From NCBI RefSeq assembly GCF_007856155.1, contig NZ_CP042266.1, positions 5,394,001 to 5,458,000 on the forward strand: a stretch of 64,000 bases of DNA, in the 5' to 3' direction. Position 1 is the stretch's first letter. The number at the start of each line of letters is the position of its first letter. The stretch comes from Streptomyces qinzhouensis. Its GTDB lineage: Bacteria; Actinomycetota; Actinomycetes; Streptomycetales; Streptomycetaceae. Of the stretch, positions 28,460 to 39,012 are shown piece after piece. The notes below the pieces were generated by a model. That model did no database searches. It was not told where the DNA came from and worked only from the letters and a program-made list of their open reading frames with translations. The translations under genes were made by a program, and so were the position numbers.

Positions 28460-29605
28460 ATGAGCGAGCAGAGCAGCGGCGACGGTGGCACCGGTGCCAC
28501 CGGGAGCGGCCGGAAGCCGCGCTCCCGGCGCCGCAGGGCCGGTGTCGTGGCCGCCTGGGCCACGGCGGCCCTGGTCGCCGTCGGCGGCGGCGGGCTCGGC
28601 TACGTCTATCTGAGCCTCAACGGCAATCTTCACGGCATCGACATCAACGCCCAGCTGAACGACAAGCACCGGCCCCAGGACATCGGCAACGGCTCGATGG
28701 ACATCCTCGTCCTCGGCTCGGACTCCCGCTCCGGGGCCAACCGCGAATACGGCCGCGACCAGGGCGGTGCCCGCGCCGACACCGCGATGGTCGTCCATGT
28801 CTACAAGGACCACCGCGAGGCCAGTGTGGTCTCCATACCCCGCGACACCCTCGTCGACCGGCCCGTCTGCACCAGCCCCGACGGCGAGCGAATACCCGCC
28901 GCCGACGGCGTGATGTTCAACAGCGCCTACGAGGTCGGCGGCCCGGCCTGCGCCGTCGACACCGTCGAGCAGCTGTCCGGTATCCGCATGGACCACTACA
29001 TCGAGGTCGACTTCACCGGCTTCAAGAAGCTCGTCGACGAACTCGGCGGAGTGAAGATCACCACCACCGAACCGATCCGGGACACCGACAGCCGACTGAA
29101 CCTGCCGGCCGGCACCCACACCCTCGACGGCGAACAGGCCCTCGGCCTGGTCCGTACCCGCAAGAGCGTCGGCGACGGCAGCGATCTGGGGCGGATACAG
29201 CTCCAGCAGGCCTTTATGAAGGCGTTCCTCGCCCAGGTCAAGGACGCCGGACTGCTCACCGACCCGGTGAAGCTGTACGGGGTCGCCTCCACCGCGACAC
29301 AGGCCGTGACCACGGACTCCGGCCTCGCCTCCGTACCGAAGCTCACCGGCCTCGTCCGGTCGCTCGCCGCCCTCGACCCCGCCGACGTCCGGATGGTCAC
29401 CATGCCGGTTGTCTACGACCCGCAGGACCCCAACCGGGTACTGCCCCTCGAAGGCGCCTCCCAGCAGGTGTGGACGGCACTGCGGCAGGACCGGCCGGTC
29501 CCGGCGAGCGCGCTGACGGACTCCGCGGGCGGCAAGGGCAGCGCCGGCGCGGTCGTCCGAAGCACTCCCGTCCCCGATTCCCGGGCGGGCGCCGGCACCG
29601 GATGA
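28460..29605 (+). CDS. LytR-CpsA-Psr (LCP) wall-polymer ligase
   Basis: LCP proteins attach teichoic acids or other glycopolymers to peptidoglycan on the outer face of the membrane. The ATG at 28460 follows GGGAGAGAG. The 381-residue product has a basic N-terminus, one membrane segment (about 28-50) and the LCP domain with VLGSDSRSGANREYGRDQGG, ADTAMVVHVY, SIPRDTLVDRP, VDFTGFKKLVDELGGV and LVRTRKSVGDGSDLGRIQLQ. The Arg and Asp residues that bind the polyprenyl phosphate are present. The WecA-like gene at 34975 could make its substrate. Confidence 0.93.
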   Translation: MSEQSSGDGGTGATGSGRKPRSRRRRAGVVAAWATAALVAVGGGGLGYVYLSLNGNLHGIDINAQLNDKHRPQDIGNGSMDILVLGSDSRSGANREYGRDQGGARADTAMVVHVYKDHREASVVSIPRDTLVDRPVCTSPDGERIPAADGVMFNSAYEVGGPACAVDTVEQLSGIRMDHYIEVDFTGFKKLVDELGGVKITTTEPIRDTDSRLNLPAGTHTLDGEQALGLVRTRKSVGDGSDLGRIQLQQAFMKAFLAQVKDAGLLTDPVKLYGVASTATQAVTTDSGLASVPKLTGLVRSLAALDPADVRMVTMPVVYDPQDPNRVLPLEGASQQVWTALRQDRPVPASALTDSAGGKGSAGAVVRSTPVPDSRAGAGTG

Positions 29606-29665
29606 CACCCCGCGCCCCCGGGCGCACCGGTACGGCCCGGAGGGCGCGTGCGCCCGCGTGCGCGC

Positions 29666-29689
29666 GGCCCCGCCACCGGCGGCGGGGCC
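29666..29689 (+). terminator. Hairpin after the LCP gene
   Basis: GGCCCCGCC is mirrored by GGCGGGGCC around a six-base loop, 60 bases after the stop and before the rpmE promoter region. Confidence 0.6.
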
Positions 29690-29833
29690 CGCCGGAAGCC
29701 CCCGGGAATAGTTCCGCGCCGACCCCGGTTTTGGGAGATACGGCCGGTCCTGGCAGACTGGTCCGTCGGCCCCGGTTCACGCGCGTGCATTCCGCCCGTG
29801 CGACCCGGCGCCCTCCCGAAACTAGGAGACACC

Positions 29834-30058
29834 TTGAAGCGCGAAATCCACCCCGAGTACGTCGAGACCCAGGTCAGCTGCACCTGTGGTGCGTCGTTCA
29901 CGACCCGCAGCACCCTCAGCTCCGGCACCATCCGTGCCGAGGTCTGCTCCGAGTGCCACCCGTTCTACACGGGTAAGCAGAAGATCCTCGACACCGGTGG
30001 CCGCGTGGCCCGCTTCGAGGCCCGCTTCGGCAAGGCCGGCGGCTCCGCCAAGAAGTAG
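29834..30058 (+). CDS. rpmE: 50S ribosomal protein L31 (zinc-binding type)
   Basis: The start is TTG 29834 behind TAGGAGAC, giving [19 protein letters not shown]. The 74-residue product keeps four cysteines (C16, C18, C38, C41), so it is the zinc-containing L31 form. Streptomyces also have a zinc-free paralogue elsewhere. Longer upstream frames lack the L31 start. Confidence 0.97.
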   Translation: MKREIHPEYVETQVSCTCGASFTTRSTLSSGTIRAEVCSECHPFYTGKQKILDTGGRVARFEARFGKAGGSAKK

Positions 30059-30068
30059 CGAGCCAACT

Positions 30069-30114
30069 GCGCCGGTCACCGGCCGCCCCGGCACGGGGCG
30101 GCCGGGACCGGCGC
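30069..30114 (+). terminator. Strong hairpin between rpmE and prfA
   Basis: A stem of about 21 bp (GCGCCGGTC and CCGGCCGCCCCG against CGGGGCGGCCGG and GACCGGCGC, one bulge) with a GCA loop is followed by TTT. It lies ten bases after rpmE. Confidence 0.85.
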
Positions 30115-30162
30115 TTTGACGTCCCGCAGCACCTTCGTACGTAAGCAGAGCAGGAGCCCCCG

Positions 30163-31242
30163 ATGTTCGAGGCGGTCGAGGAACTCGTCGGCGAGCACGC
30201 CGACCTTGAGCAGAGGCTGGCCGACCCCTCCGTCCACGCCGACCAGGCGAACGCGCGCAAGCTGAACAAGCGCTACGCCGAACTGACCCCGATCATCACC
30301 GCCTTCCGTTCCTGGAAGCGGACCGGGGACGATATCCAGACGGCCCGCGAGCTGGCCGCCGACGATCCGGAGTTCGCCGCCGAGGTCAAGGAGCTGGAGA
30401 AGCAGCGCGAGGAGCTGACCGACCGGCTCCGGCTGCTCCTCGTGCCCCGTGACCCCAGCGACGACAAGGACGTCCTTCTGGAGGTCAAGGCGGGCGCGGG
30501 CGGCGACGAGTCGGCCCTCTTCGCCGGCGATCTGCTGCGGATGTATCTGCGCTACGCCGAGCGCGTCGGCTGGAAGACCGAGATCATCGACGCCACCGAG
30601 TCCGAGCTCGGCGGCTACAAGGACGTCCAGGTCGCGGTCAAGACCAAGGGCGGCCAGGGTGCCACCGAGCCCGGCCAGGGCGTCTGGGCCCGGCTGAAGT
30701 ACGAGGGCGGGGTGCACCGCGTCCAGCGGGTGCCCGCCACCGAGTCCCAGGGCCGTATCCACACCTCCGCCGCCGGTGTCCTCGTGACCCCCGAGGCCGA
30801 GGAGATCGACGTCGAGATCAACCCCAACGACCTGCGGATCGACGTCTACCGCTCCTCAGGACCGGGCGGCCAGTCCGTGAACACCACCGACTCCGCCGTG
30901 CGCATCACCCATCTGCCCACCGGTGTGGTCGCCTCCTGCCAGAACGAGAAGAGCCAGCTCCAGAACAAGGAGCAGGCCATGCGCATCCTGCGGTCCCGGC
31001 TGCTCGCCGCGGCCCAGGAAGAGGCCGAGAAGGAGGCCGCGGACCAGCGCCGCAGCCAGGTCCGTACGGTCGACCGCTCCGAGAAGATCCGGACCTACAA
31101 CTTCCCGGAGAACCGCATCTCGGACCATCGTGTCGGCTTCAAGGCCTACAACCTCGACCAGGTACTCGACGGTGAACTCGACCCCGTCATCCAGGCCTGC
31201 GTCGACGCCGACTCCGCCGCCAAACTCGCGGCCGCCCAGTAA
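30163..31242 (+). CDS. prfA: Peptide chain release factor 1
   Basis: RF1 ends translation at UAA and UAG. The 359-residue product has the GGQ motif at 235-237 ([17 protein letters not shown]), which promotes peptide release, and the RF1 end ([17 protein letters not shown]). GAGGTCAAGGCG-coded strands of domain 2 are visible. AGCAGGAG precedes the ATG. prmC, which methylates the GGQ glutamine, follows after 47 bases, a common pairing. Confidence 0.97.
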   Translation: MFEAVEELVGEHADLEQRLADPSVHADQANARKLNKRYAELTPIITAFRSWKRTGDDIQTARELAADDPEFAAEVKELEKQREELTDRLRLLLVPRDPSDDKDVLLEVKAGAGGDESALFAGDLLRMYLRYAERVGWKTEIIDATESELGGYKDVQVAVKTKGGQGATEPGQGVWARLKYEGGVHRVQRVPATESQGRIHTSAAGVLVTPEAEEIDVEINPNDLRIDVYRSSGPGGQSVNTTDSAVRITHLPTGVVASCQNEKSQLQNKEQAMRILRSRLLAAAQEEAEKEAADQRRSQVRTVDRSEKIRTYNFPENRISDHRVGFKAYNLDQVLDGELDPVIQACVDADSAAKLAAAQ

Positions 31243-31289
31243 GCCAGGGCTGCCGGACCCGTCCGTACGAACCAGGTGGAGGACCACCA

Positions 31290-32135
31290 GTGAACCTGCT
31301 GCTCGCCGAGGTGGCCCAGGCCACCCAACGGCTGGCCGACGCCGGCGTGCCGTCGCCGCGCTTCGACGCGGAGGAGCTGGCCGCGTACGTGCACGGGGTG
31401 AAGCGGGGCGAGCTGCATCTGGTCAAGGACGCCGACTTCGACGCCCGCTACTGGGAGGCCGTCGCCCGCCGCGAGGCCCGCGAACCCCTCCAGCACATCA
31501 CCGGCCGCGCCTTCTTCCGCTATCTGGAGCTCCAGGTCGGACCAGGCGTCTTCGTGCCCCGCCCCGAGACCGAGTCGGTCGTCGGCTGGGCCATAGACGC
31601 CGTCCGCGCCATGGACGTCGTCGAACCGCTGATCGTCGACCTCTGTACGGGATCGGGCGCGATCGCGCTGGCCATGGCACAGGAGGTGCCCCGCTCCCGG
31701 GTGCACGCCGTCGAACTCTCCGAGGACGCCCTCCACTGGGCCCGCCGCAACGCCGAGGGCTCCCGGGTCACCATCCACCAGGGCAATGCCCTGACCGCCC
31801 TGCCCGAGCTGGACGGCCAGGTCGACCTGGTGATCTCCAACCCGCCGTACATCCCGCTCACCGAGTGGGAGTACGTGGCACCCGAGGCCCGCGACCACGA
31901 CCCCGAGATGGCCCTCTTCTCCGGCGAGGACGGCCTCGACACCATCCGCGGCATCGAGCGCACCGCCCACCGGCTGCTCCGCCCGGGCGGGCTCGTCGTC
32001 ATCGAGCACGCGGACACCCAGGGCGGCCAGGTGCCGTGGATCTTCGCCGAGGAGTCCGGCTGGGCGGACGCGGCCGACCACCCCGATCTGAACAAGCGCC
32101 CCCGGTTCGCGACCGCCCGCAAGGCGACGCCGTGA
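31290..32135 (+). CDS. prmC: Release factor glutamine methyltransferase
   Basis: PrmC methylates the glutamine of the GGQ motif in release factors, using S-adenosylmethionine. The 281-residue product has an N-terminal helical domain that grips the factor, then a methyltransferase fold with [15 protein letters not shown] (SAM loop) and SNPPYIPL, where NPPY at 184-187 is the catalytic motif. GTGGAGGACC is the ribosome site for GTG 31290. It continues the prfA operon. Confidence 0.96.
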   Translation: MNLLLAEVAQATQRLADAGVPSPRFDAEELAAYVHGVKRGELHLVKDADFDARYWEAVARREAREPLQHITGRAFFRYLELQVGPGVFVPRPETESVVGWAIDAVRAMDVVEPLIVDLCTGSGAIALAMAQEVPRSRVHAVELSEDALHWARRNAEGSRVTIHQGNALTALPELDGQVDLVISNPPYIPLTEWEYVAPEARDHDPEMALFSGEDGLDTIRGIERTAHRLLRPGGLVVIEHADTQGGQVPWIFAEESGWADAADHPDLNKRPRFATARKATP

Positions 32136-32184
32136 CGACGACTCCGTACGCCCCCGCCGCGTACCCGCCCGAGGAGGTTCTCTG

Positions 32185-32832
32185 ATGGCCCGGCGATACG
32201 ACTGCAACGACGCCACCGACCGGACGACCGGGCTGCGTGAGGCCTCGTCCGCCGTGCGCCGCGGCGAACTGGTCGTGCTGCCCACCGACACCGTGTACGG
32301 GCTGGGTGCCGACGCCTTCAGCTCCGAGGCCGTCGCCGAGCTGCTGGCCGCGAAGGGCCGCGGCCGCAATATGCCCACGCCCGTCCTCATCGGCTCCCCG
32401 AACACCCTCCACGGGCTCGTCACCGACTTCTCCGAGAGCGCCTGGGAACTGGTCGACGCCTTCTGGCCCGGTGCGCTGACCCTGGTCGCCCGGCACCAGC
32501 CGTCCCTCCAGTGGGACCTGGGCGACACCCGGGGCACCGTCGCCGTCCGGATGCCGCTGCACCCCGTCGCCATCGAACTGCTCACCGAGGTCGGCCCGAT
32601 GGCCGTCTCCTCGGCCAATCTCACCGGCCACCCCGCGCCGGAGGACTGCGACGCCGCGCAGGACATGCTCGGCGACTCCGTCTCCGTCTATCTCGACGGC
32701 GGCCCGACGCCCGGAATCGTCCCGTCGTCGATCGTCGACGTCACCGGCGATGTGCCCGTACTGCTGCGGGCCGGGGCGCTGACCGCGGACGAACTGCGCA
32801 AGGTCGTACCCGATCTTGAGGTGGCACCTTGA
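32185..32832 (+). CDS. L-threonylcarbamoyladenylate synthase (Sua5/YrdC family)
   Basis: This enzyme uses threonine, bicarbonate and ATP to make the precursor of the t6A base in tRNAs reading ANN codons. The 215-residue product shows the YrdC motifs: GELVVLPTDTVYGLGADAF, the KGRGRNMPTPVLIG substrate loop, GTVAVRMPLHPVAIEL and SSANLTGHPAPEDC. The length fits the YrdC domain without the extra C-terminal Sua5 domain. GAGGAGG precedes the ATG 50 bases after prmC. It overlaps the next gene by four bases. Confidence 0.93.
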   Translation: MARRYDCNDATDRTTGLREASSAVRRGELVVLPTDTVYGLGADAFSSEAVAELLAAKGRGRNMPTPVLIGSPNTLHGLVTDFSESAWELVDAFWPGALTLVARHQPSLQWDLGDTRGTVAVRMPLHPVAIELLTEVGPMAVSSANLTGHPAPEDCDAAQDMLGDSVSVYLDGGPTPGIVPSSIVDVTGDVPVLLRAGALTADELRKVVPDLEVAP

Positions 32833-33470
32833 TCGCCCCTGACCAGGGGCGTGGCACCGCATCGGACGACTGCTTCCGGATACTCCACGTCAGCACCGGC
32901 AATGTCTGCCGCTCGCCGATCACCGAGCGGCTGACCCGGCACGCCCTCAGCGACCGCCTCGGCGATCTGATGGCGAGCGGGCTGATCGTGGAGAGCGCCG
33001 GCACCTGGGGGCACGAGGGCGCGCCCATGGAGGCCAATGCCGAGATCGTGCTCGCCGACTTCGGCGCCGACCCCACCGGCTTCACCGGGCGGGAACTGCT
33101 GGACGAGCACGTCATCCGGGCCGATCTGGTGCTGACCGCGACCCGGGACCACCGGGCGCAGGTCATTTCGATGGGGCACTCCGCCGGACTGCGGACGTTC
33201 ACCCTCAAGGAGTTCACCCGGCTGGTGCGGGCGATAGACCCGGCGACCCTGCCCGACCCGCGGGACGAGGGTGTCGTCGAGCGTGCCCGGGCCCTGGTGC
33301 GGGCCGCCGCGGCACTGCGCGGCTGGCTGCTGGCCCCCAGCCCGGACGCGGACGAGGTCTACGACCCCTACGGCGCGCCGATCACGTTCTTCCGCTCCAT
33401 CGGCGACGAGATCAACCAGGCGCTGGACCCCGTGGTCACGGCCCTGACGGGCATTCCGGCCCGGCACTGA
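32829..33470 (+). CDS. Low-molecular-weight phosphatase-like protein, nucleophile replaced
   Basis: The 213-residue product belongs to the LMW protein tyrosine phosphatase/arsenate reductase fold. The P-loop reads HVSTGNVCRSP, so the position of the catalytic cysteine in the usual FVCxGNxCRSP is Ser22, while C27 and R28 remain. The general-acid loop is present (LPDPRDEG). With Ser as nucleophile, normal phosphatase activity is unlikely; it may bind phosphotyrosine or another ligand. The TTG start at 32829 overlaps the stop of the Sua5-type gene, so translation is coupled. I believe similar Ser forms occur in other streptomycetes, which would mean a conserved change and not a sequencing error. 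Confidence 0.8.
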   Translation: MIAPDQGRGTASDDCFRILHVSTGNVCRSPITERLTRHALSDRLGDLMASGLIVESAGTWGHEGAPMEANAEIVLADFGADPTGFTGRELLDEHVIRADLVLTATRDHRAQVISMGHSAGLRTFTLKEFTRLVRAIDPATLPDPRDEGVVERARALVRAAAALRGWLLAPSPDADEVYDPYGAPITFFRSIGDEINQALDPVVTALTGIPARH

Positions 33471-33589
33471 CCGCCGCCGCCCGAGGGTCCGTGCCGCCGC
33501 CGCCCGAGCGGCCCCGCCGCCGCTCGCGCGCCGAGGGCCCCCGCGGCCTACAGTGAAAGCGCACCGACACGCGAGGACCGGAGCACACC

Positions 33590-34867
33590 ATGCCCGTCCG
33601 CACCGCACGCGCGAGCGCCGCGCAGAGCGCCGTCCGCTATACCGCCGACCCGGAGCTGCTGCGGCGGCAGGACCCGCAGATCGCCGAGGTGATCGCGGGG
33701 GAGACGGCCCGGCAGACCGGGGCGGTCCAGCTGATCGCCGCCGAGAACTTCACCTCACCGGCGGTACTGGCCGCCCTGGGCTCACCGCTGGTCAACAAGT
33801 ACGCGGAGGGCTATCCCGGCGCCCGGCACCACGGCGGCTGCGAGATCGTCGACGCGGCCGAGCGGATCGCCGTGGACCGGGCCAGGGCGCTGTTCGGCGC
33901 CGAGCACGCCAATGTCCAGCCGCATTCGGGCTCATCGGCGGTGCTGGCGGCGTACGCGGCGCTGCTGCGGCCCGGCGACACGGTCCTGGCGATGGGACTC
34001 CCGTACGGCGGACATCTCACCCATGGCTCGCCGGCGAACTTCTCCGGGCGCTGGTTCGACTTCGTGGGCTACGGCACCGACCGGGAGACCGGGCTGATCG
34101 ACTACGGCGAGGTGCGCAGGCTGGCCAGGACCCGCCGGCCGAAGGCGATCGTCTGCGGCTCGATCTCGTACCCCCGCCATCCCGACTACGCGCTCTTCCG
34201 GGAGATCGCGGACGAGGCGGGCGCGGTGCTGATCGCGGACACCGGGCATCCGATGGGGCTGATCGCGGGCGGGGCGGCGCCGAGCCCGGTGCCGTACGCG
34301 GACGTCGTCTGCGCCACCACGCACAAGGTGCTGCGGGGGCCGCGCGGCGGGATGATCCTGTGCGGCGAGGAGACGGCCGGGCGGATCGACCGGGCCGTTT
34401 TCCCGTTCACCCAGGGCGGGGCGCAGATGAACACCGTCGCGGCGAAGGCGGTGGCGTTCGGCGAGGCGGCGGCCCCGGCGTTCGCGGCGTACGCCCATCG
34501 GGTGGTGGCCAACGCCCGGGTGCTGGCCGCCGGTCTGGAGGCGGAGGGCTTCACGGTCCTGACGGGCGGTACGGACACCCATCTGATCGTGGTGGACCCC
34601 GAACCCCTCGGCGTGGACGGGAGGACGGCACGCGGCCGTCTGGCGGCCTGTGGGCTGGTGCCTGACACCTGTGCCCTGCCGTACGGAGCGGGGTGCGGGC
34701 TGCGGCTGGGGACGGCGGCGGTGACCACCCAGGGGATGGGGGAGCCGGAAATGGCGCGGATCGCGGTGCTCTGCGCGGCCGCCCTGTACGCCGAGGGCGA
34801 CGCGGTACGGACCTTGCGTGCGGAGGCGGCGGAGCTTGCCGGTAGATTTCCGCCGTATCCGGGGTAG
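33590..34867 (+). CDS. glyA: Serine hydroxymethyltransferase (divergent paralogue)
   Basis: SHMT interconverts serine and glycine with tetrahydrofolate and PLP. The 425-residue product shows QLIAAENFTSPAVL, NKYAEGYPGARHHGG, NVQPHSGSSAVLAAYAALL and the PLP lysine K246 (TTHKVLRGPRGG). Several positions depart from the standard enzyme: the usual RYYGG is RHHGG (H80, H81), and the DMAHIAG motif is DTGHPMG. It may be a second SHMT with an altered substrate range; the symbol is given by family. A TACAGT 36 bases upstream is a possible -10, and GAGGACCGGAG a ribosome site. Confidence 0.85.
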   Translation: MPVRTARASAAQSAVRYTADPELLRRQDPQIAEVIAGETARQTGAVQLIAAENFTSPAVLAALGSPLVNKYAEGYPGARHHGGCEIVDAAERIAVDRARALFGAEHANVQPHSGSSAVLAAYAALLRPGDTVLAMGLPYGGHLTHGSPANFSGRWFDFVGYGTDRETGLIDYGEVRRLARTRRPKAIVCGSISYPRHPDYALFREIADEAGAVLIADTGHPMGLIAGGAAPSPVPYADVVCATTHKVLRGPRGGMILCGEETAGRIDRAVFPFTQGGAQMNTVAAKAVAFGEAAAPAFAAYAHRVVANARVLAAGLEAEGFTVLTGGTDTHLIVVDPEPLGVDGRTARGRLAACGLVPDTCALPYGAGCGLRLGTAAVTTQGMGEPEMARIAVLCAAALYAEGDAVRTLRAEAAELAGRFPPYPG

Positions 34868-34974
34868 CCGAGACCCGTGTGCAACCGTCCGCGGCGCCCG
34901 CCAGTCCTTCACCATACGGCCGCCCCGGCTAGGGTGTGTGGCTGAGATGGCCAGCGATTCCTGTGGGGCAGCCC

Positions 34975-36342
34975 GTGCGTGATTATCTGCTGACGCTCTG
35001 TGTCACAGCCGCGGTGACCTATCTGCTGACCGGTCCGGTGCGGAAGTTCGCCATCGCGACCGGTGCGATGCCGGAGGTCCGCGCGCGCGACGTGCACCGA
35101 GAACCGACGCCGCGGCTCGGCGGCATCGCCATGTTCTTCGGGCTCTGCGCGGGACTGCTGGTCGCGGACCATCTGCAGAATCTGGGCAGTGTCTTCGAGC
35201 TGTCGAACGAACCGCGGGCGCTGCTGTCCGGCGCCGCCCTGATCTGGATCATCGGGGTCCTCGACGACAAGTTCGAGATCGACGCGCTGATCAAGCTCGG
35301 CGGCCAGATGATCGCCGCCGGTGTGATGGTGATGCAGGGTCTGACGATCCTGTGGATCCCGGTGCCCGGTGTCGGCACGGTCTCGCTGACCTCCTGGCAG
35401 GGCACCCTGCTGACGGTGGCGATCGTGGTGATCACCATCAACGCGGTCAACTTCGTGGACGGTCTCGACGGGCTCGCGGCCGGCATGGTCTGCATCGCCG
35501 CCGCCGCGTTCTTCCTCTACTCCTACCGCCTGTGGGTCGGCAACATGATCGAGGCCGCCGCCCCCGCCGCCCTGTTCACGGCGATTCTGATGGGCATGTG
35601 CCTGGGCTTCCTGCCGCACAACATGCATCCGGCGCGGATCTTCATGGGCGATTCCGGGTCGATGCTGATCGGTCTGGTGCTGGCGGCCTCCGCGATCTCG
35701 GTCACCGGCCAGGTGGACCCGGACACGCTCCGGATCTTCGTCTACGACGGCAGCGCCCGCGACACCACCCATGCGATGCTGCCGGTCTTCATTCCGCTGC
35801 TGCTGCCGCTGACGATCATCGCGATCCCGGTCGCCGACCTGGTGCTGGCCATCGTCCGCCGGACCTGGAAGGGGCAGTCCCCGTTCGCGGCCGACCGGGG
35901 GCATCTGCACCACCGGCTGCTGGAGATCGGGCACTCGCACAGCCGCGCCGTCCTGATCATGTACTTCTGGTCGGCGGTCTTCGCCTTCGGCGTGGTCGGC
36001 TACTCGGTGCACTCGGCATCCCTCTGGATCGTCATGGTGATCGTCGGGCTGAGCGCGGTGGGTCTGGTGCTGCTTCTGCTGCCGCGGTTCACCCCGCGGG
36101 CGCCGCGCTGGATGGAGGCGTTCGTCCCGCCCCGCTACCGCCGCCGCAAGCGGCCGCCGGCCGGGGCCGAGCCGGAGCCCGCGCACGCGTACGCGGCCGG
36201 GTCGGACGGGACGCCCGGTGCGGGCGAGGAGAGTGGGGCGGAAGAGGCCCGGACCAAGCTGCCGGCGGGGCTCAACGGGGCCACCGCGCTCAGTGCGCAC
36301 CCGGAGCTTCCAGAGCGGCGGAAGGCCGGAACCCCGGGGTGA
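34975..36342 (+). CDS. Polyprenyl-phosphate sugar-1-phosphate transferase (WecA/MraY family)
   Basis: These membrane enzymes load a UDP-sugar phosphate onto undecaprenyl or decaprenyl phosphate to start a cell-wall polymer. GTG 34975 has GTGGGG upstream; a longer frame from 34936 adds only a few residues. The 455-residue product has about 11 membrane segments. Family motifs are HREPTPRLGGIAMF, VLDDKFEIDALIKL, NAVNFVDGLDGLAAG, RIFMGDSGSMLIG and RGHLHHRLLEIGHSHS. The last His motif suits WecA/TagO more than MraY. A basic and low-complexity tail of about 90 residues is unusual. The LCP protein in the window could transfer the finished polymer. Confidence 0.9.
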   Translation: MRDYLLTLCVTAAVTYLLTGPVRKFAIATGAMPEVRARDVHREPTPRLGGIAMFFGLCAGLLVADHLQNLGSVFELSNEPRALLSGAALIWIIGVLDDKFEIDALIKLGGQMIAAGVMVMQGLTILWIPVPGVGTVSLTSWQGTLLTVAIVVITINAVNFVDGLDGLAAGMVCIAAAAFFLYSYRLWVGNMIEAAAPAALFTAILMGMCLGFLPHNMHPARIFMGDSGSMLIGLVLAASAISVTGQVDPDTLRIFVYDGSARDTTHAMLPVFIPLLLPLTIIAIPVADLVLAIVRRTWKGQSPFAADRGHLHHRLLEIGHSHSRAVLIMYFWSAVFAFGVVGYSVHSASLWIVMVIVGLSAVGLVLLLLPRFTPRAPRWMEAFVPPRYRRRKRPPAGAEPEPAHAYAAGSDGTPGAGEESGAEEARTKLPAGLNGATALSAHPELPERRKAGTPG

Positions 36343-36408
36343 CTTTTGCCATGTTCAACCCCAATAGCAGACAACCTGCCGCCAACTTGCTGCACACACG
36401 GGCGGATT

Positions 36409-36428
36409 CACTCTCATGTGTGAGAGTG
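36409..36428. repeat. Perfect 8-bp inverted repeat
   Basis: CACTCTCA is mirrored by TGAGAGTG around TGTG in the gap between the WecA-like gene and the atp operon. It could be a regulator site for the atp promoter or a short terminator stem. Confidence 0.5.
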
Positions 36429-36468
36429 GGCACACGAACGGGTAAAGGTCTCCTCAAATAGCTTGTGA

Positions 36469-36474
36469 TACGAT
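36469..36474 (+). promoter_or_regulatory. Candidate -10 of the atp operon
   Basis: TACGAT (within TTGTGATACGATTCAC) matches a vegetative -10. It lies 130 bases before atpI. The -35 position has no good match, so this is weak. Confidence 0.3.
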
Positions 36475-36606
36475 TCACGAGAACCGGCGACAGTGCCGAA
36501 GGACCGTAGTGCGACGGTCTTCCGGCCCCCGAGGACCTGTCTCGGACCCGGCTTACGCTCGTCCATGACGACACCACTGCCACCACCAGCAAGCGGAGAT
36601 GCCGCC

Positions 36607-37044
36607 ATGCCGTCAACTGACGCACGCACCCTTCTGCACACCGCCGTACCGACCGCTGTCATCGGCCTGATCGCCGTTGCCGTCGGTGCCGGTGTCGCGG
36701 GCGGCAAGGGCGCACTCGGCGCCGCCGTCGGCACGCTGGTGGTCGTCCTCTTCATGGGGGTCGGCCTCGTGGTGCTCCAGCGCACGGCCAAGCAGTATCC
36801 GCATCTGTTCCAGGCCATGGGCTTCCTGCTCTACACCACACAGCTGCTGCTGCTCTTCGTCTTCCTGATGGCGTTCAAGGACACGACCCTCTTCGATTCG
36901 AAGGTCTTCGCCCTGACGCTGCTGGTGGCGACCATTGTCTGGGTCGCGGCGCAGGCCCGCGCCTATCTCAAGGCCAAGATTCTCTACGTCGAACCCGAGG
37001 AATCCACGGGCCCGGGTGCCCCGAAGACCGGGTCCGCGACGTGA
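36607..37044 (+). CDS. atpI: ATP synthase protein I (AtpI-like)
   Basis: The 145-residue product has four hydrophobic segments (IGLIAVAVGAGVAGG, GTLVVVLFMGVGLVVL, FLLYTTQLLLLFVFLMAF, ALTLLVATIVWVAAQ) and sits directly before atpB, the usual place of atpI. Proteins of this kind assist c-ring assembly or ion movement; sequence conservation is poor, so the name leans on position. ATG 36607 follows GCGGAG; an ATG at 36565 lacks a site. Confidence 0.8.
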   Translation: MPSTDARTLLHTAVPTAVIGLIAVAVGAGVAGGKGALGAAVGTLVVVLFMGVGLVVLQRTAKQYPHLFQAMGFLLYTTQLLLLFVFLMAFKDTTLFDSKVFALTLLVATIVWVAAQARAYLKAKILYVEPEESTGPGAPKTGSAT

Positions 37045-37269
37045 AGAGTAGGGCCGCGATAAAGAGCCTTTCGGGTTCCTGCTATCGTCCGGTGCCAACT
37101 GCGGCACTGCGGGCGCGGGCATCCGAGCTGACGCCCGCTCATCCGCGAGGCTCATGGCCCGCCCGCCGCCCCACCATCCGATACACCAGTCCCGTGCCGA
37201 ACCGCGGCTTCGCGCCGCGCCGACACAACGAGGTTGCCGTACCTATGCGCCACGCTGAAGGAGCCCGCG

Positions 37270-38401
<1,132 letters not shown>

Positions 38402-38445
38402 GACGAGTCCGGACAGCCCACCTCTTTTTCACGGAAGGCACTGAT

Positions 38446-39012
38446 GTGAGCGCCCTGATCAACATCGCGGCCGCGGGGGAGCCGATGCCGCCGCTGCTCC
38501 CGCACCCCGATGAGCTCATCATCGGCACCATCGCCTTCGCGATCGTCTTCTTCTTCCTCGCCAAGAAGCTCCTCCCGAATATCAACAAGACTCTGGAAGA
38601 GCGTCGCGAGGCCATCGAAGGCGGCATCGAGAAGGCCGATGCGGCCAAGACCGAAGCCGAGAGCGTGCTGGAGCAGTACAAGGCCCAGCTCGCCGAGGCT
38701 CGTCACGAAGCCGCCCGGCTCCGCCAGGAGGCGACCGAGCAGGGTGCCACGATCGTGCAGGAGATGCGGTCCGAGGGCCGGCGCCAGCGCGAGGAGGTCA
38801 TCGCCGCGGGTCATGCCCAGGTCGAGGCCGACCGCAAGGCCGCGGCCGCCGCGCTCCGCCAGGACGTCGGCAAGCTCGCCACCGACCTGGCGAGCAGGCT
38901 CGTCGGCGAGTCCCTGGAGGACTCCGCCCGGCAGAGCCGGACGATCGACCGCTTCCTCGATGAACTCGAGGCAGGCGCCACGAACACGGTGAAGGCGGAG
39001 GTCTCCCGGTGA
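38446..39012 (+). CDS. atpF: F0F1 ATP synthase subunit b
   Basis: The 188-residue product has one N-terminal membrane helix (LIIGTIAFAIVFFFLAKKLL) and a long charged coiled coil, the peripheral stalk. The start is GTG 38446. The last four bases overlap the atpH start (GTGA). Confidence 0.96.
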   Translation: MSALINIAAAGEPMPPLLPHPDELIIGTIAFAIVFFFLAKKLLPNINKTLEERREAIEGGIEKADAAKTEAESVLEQYKAQLAEARHEAARLRQEATEQGATIVQEMRSEGRRQREEVIAAGHAQVEADRKAAAAALRQDVGKLATDLASRLVGESLEDSARQSRTIDRFLDELEAGATNTVKAEVSR

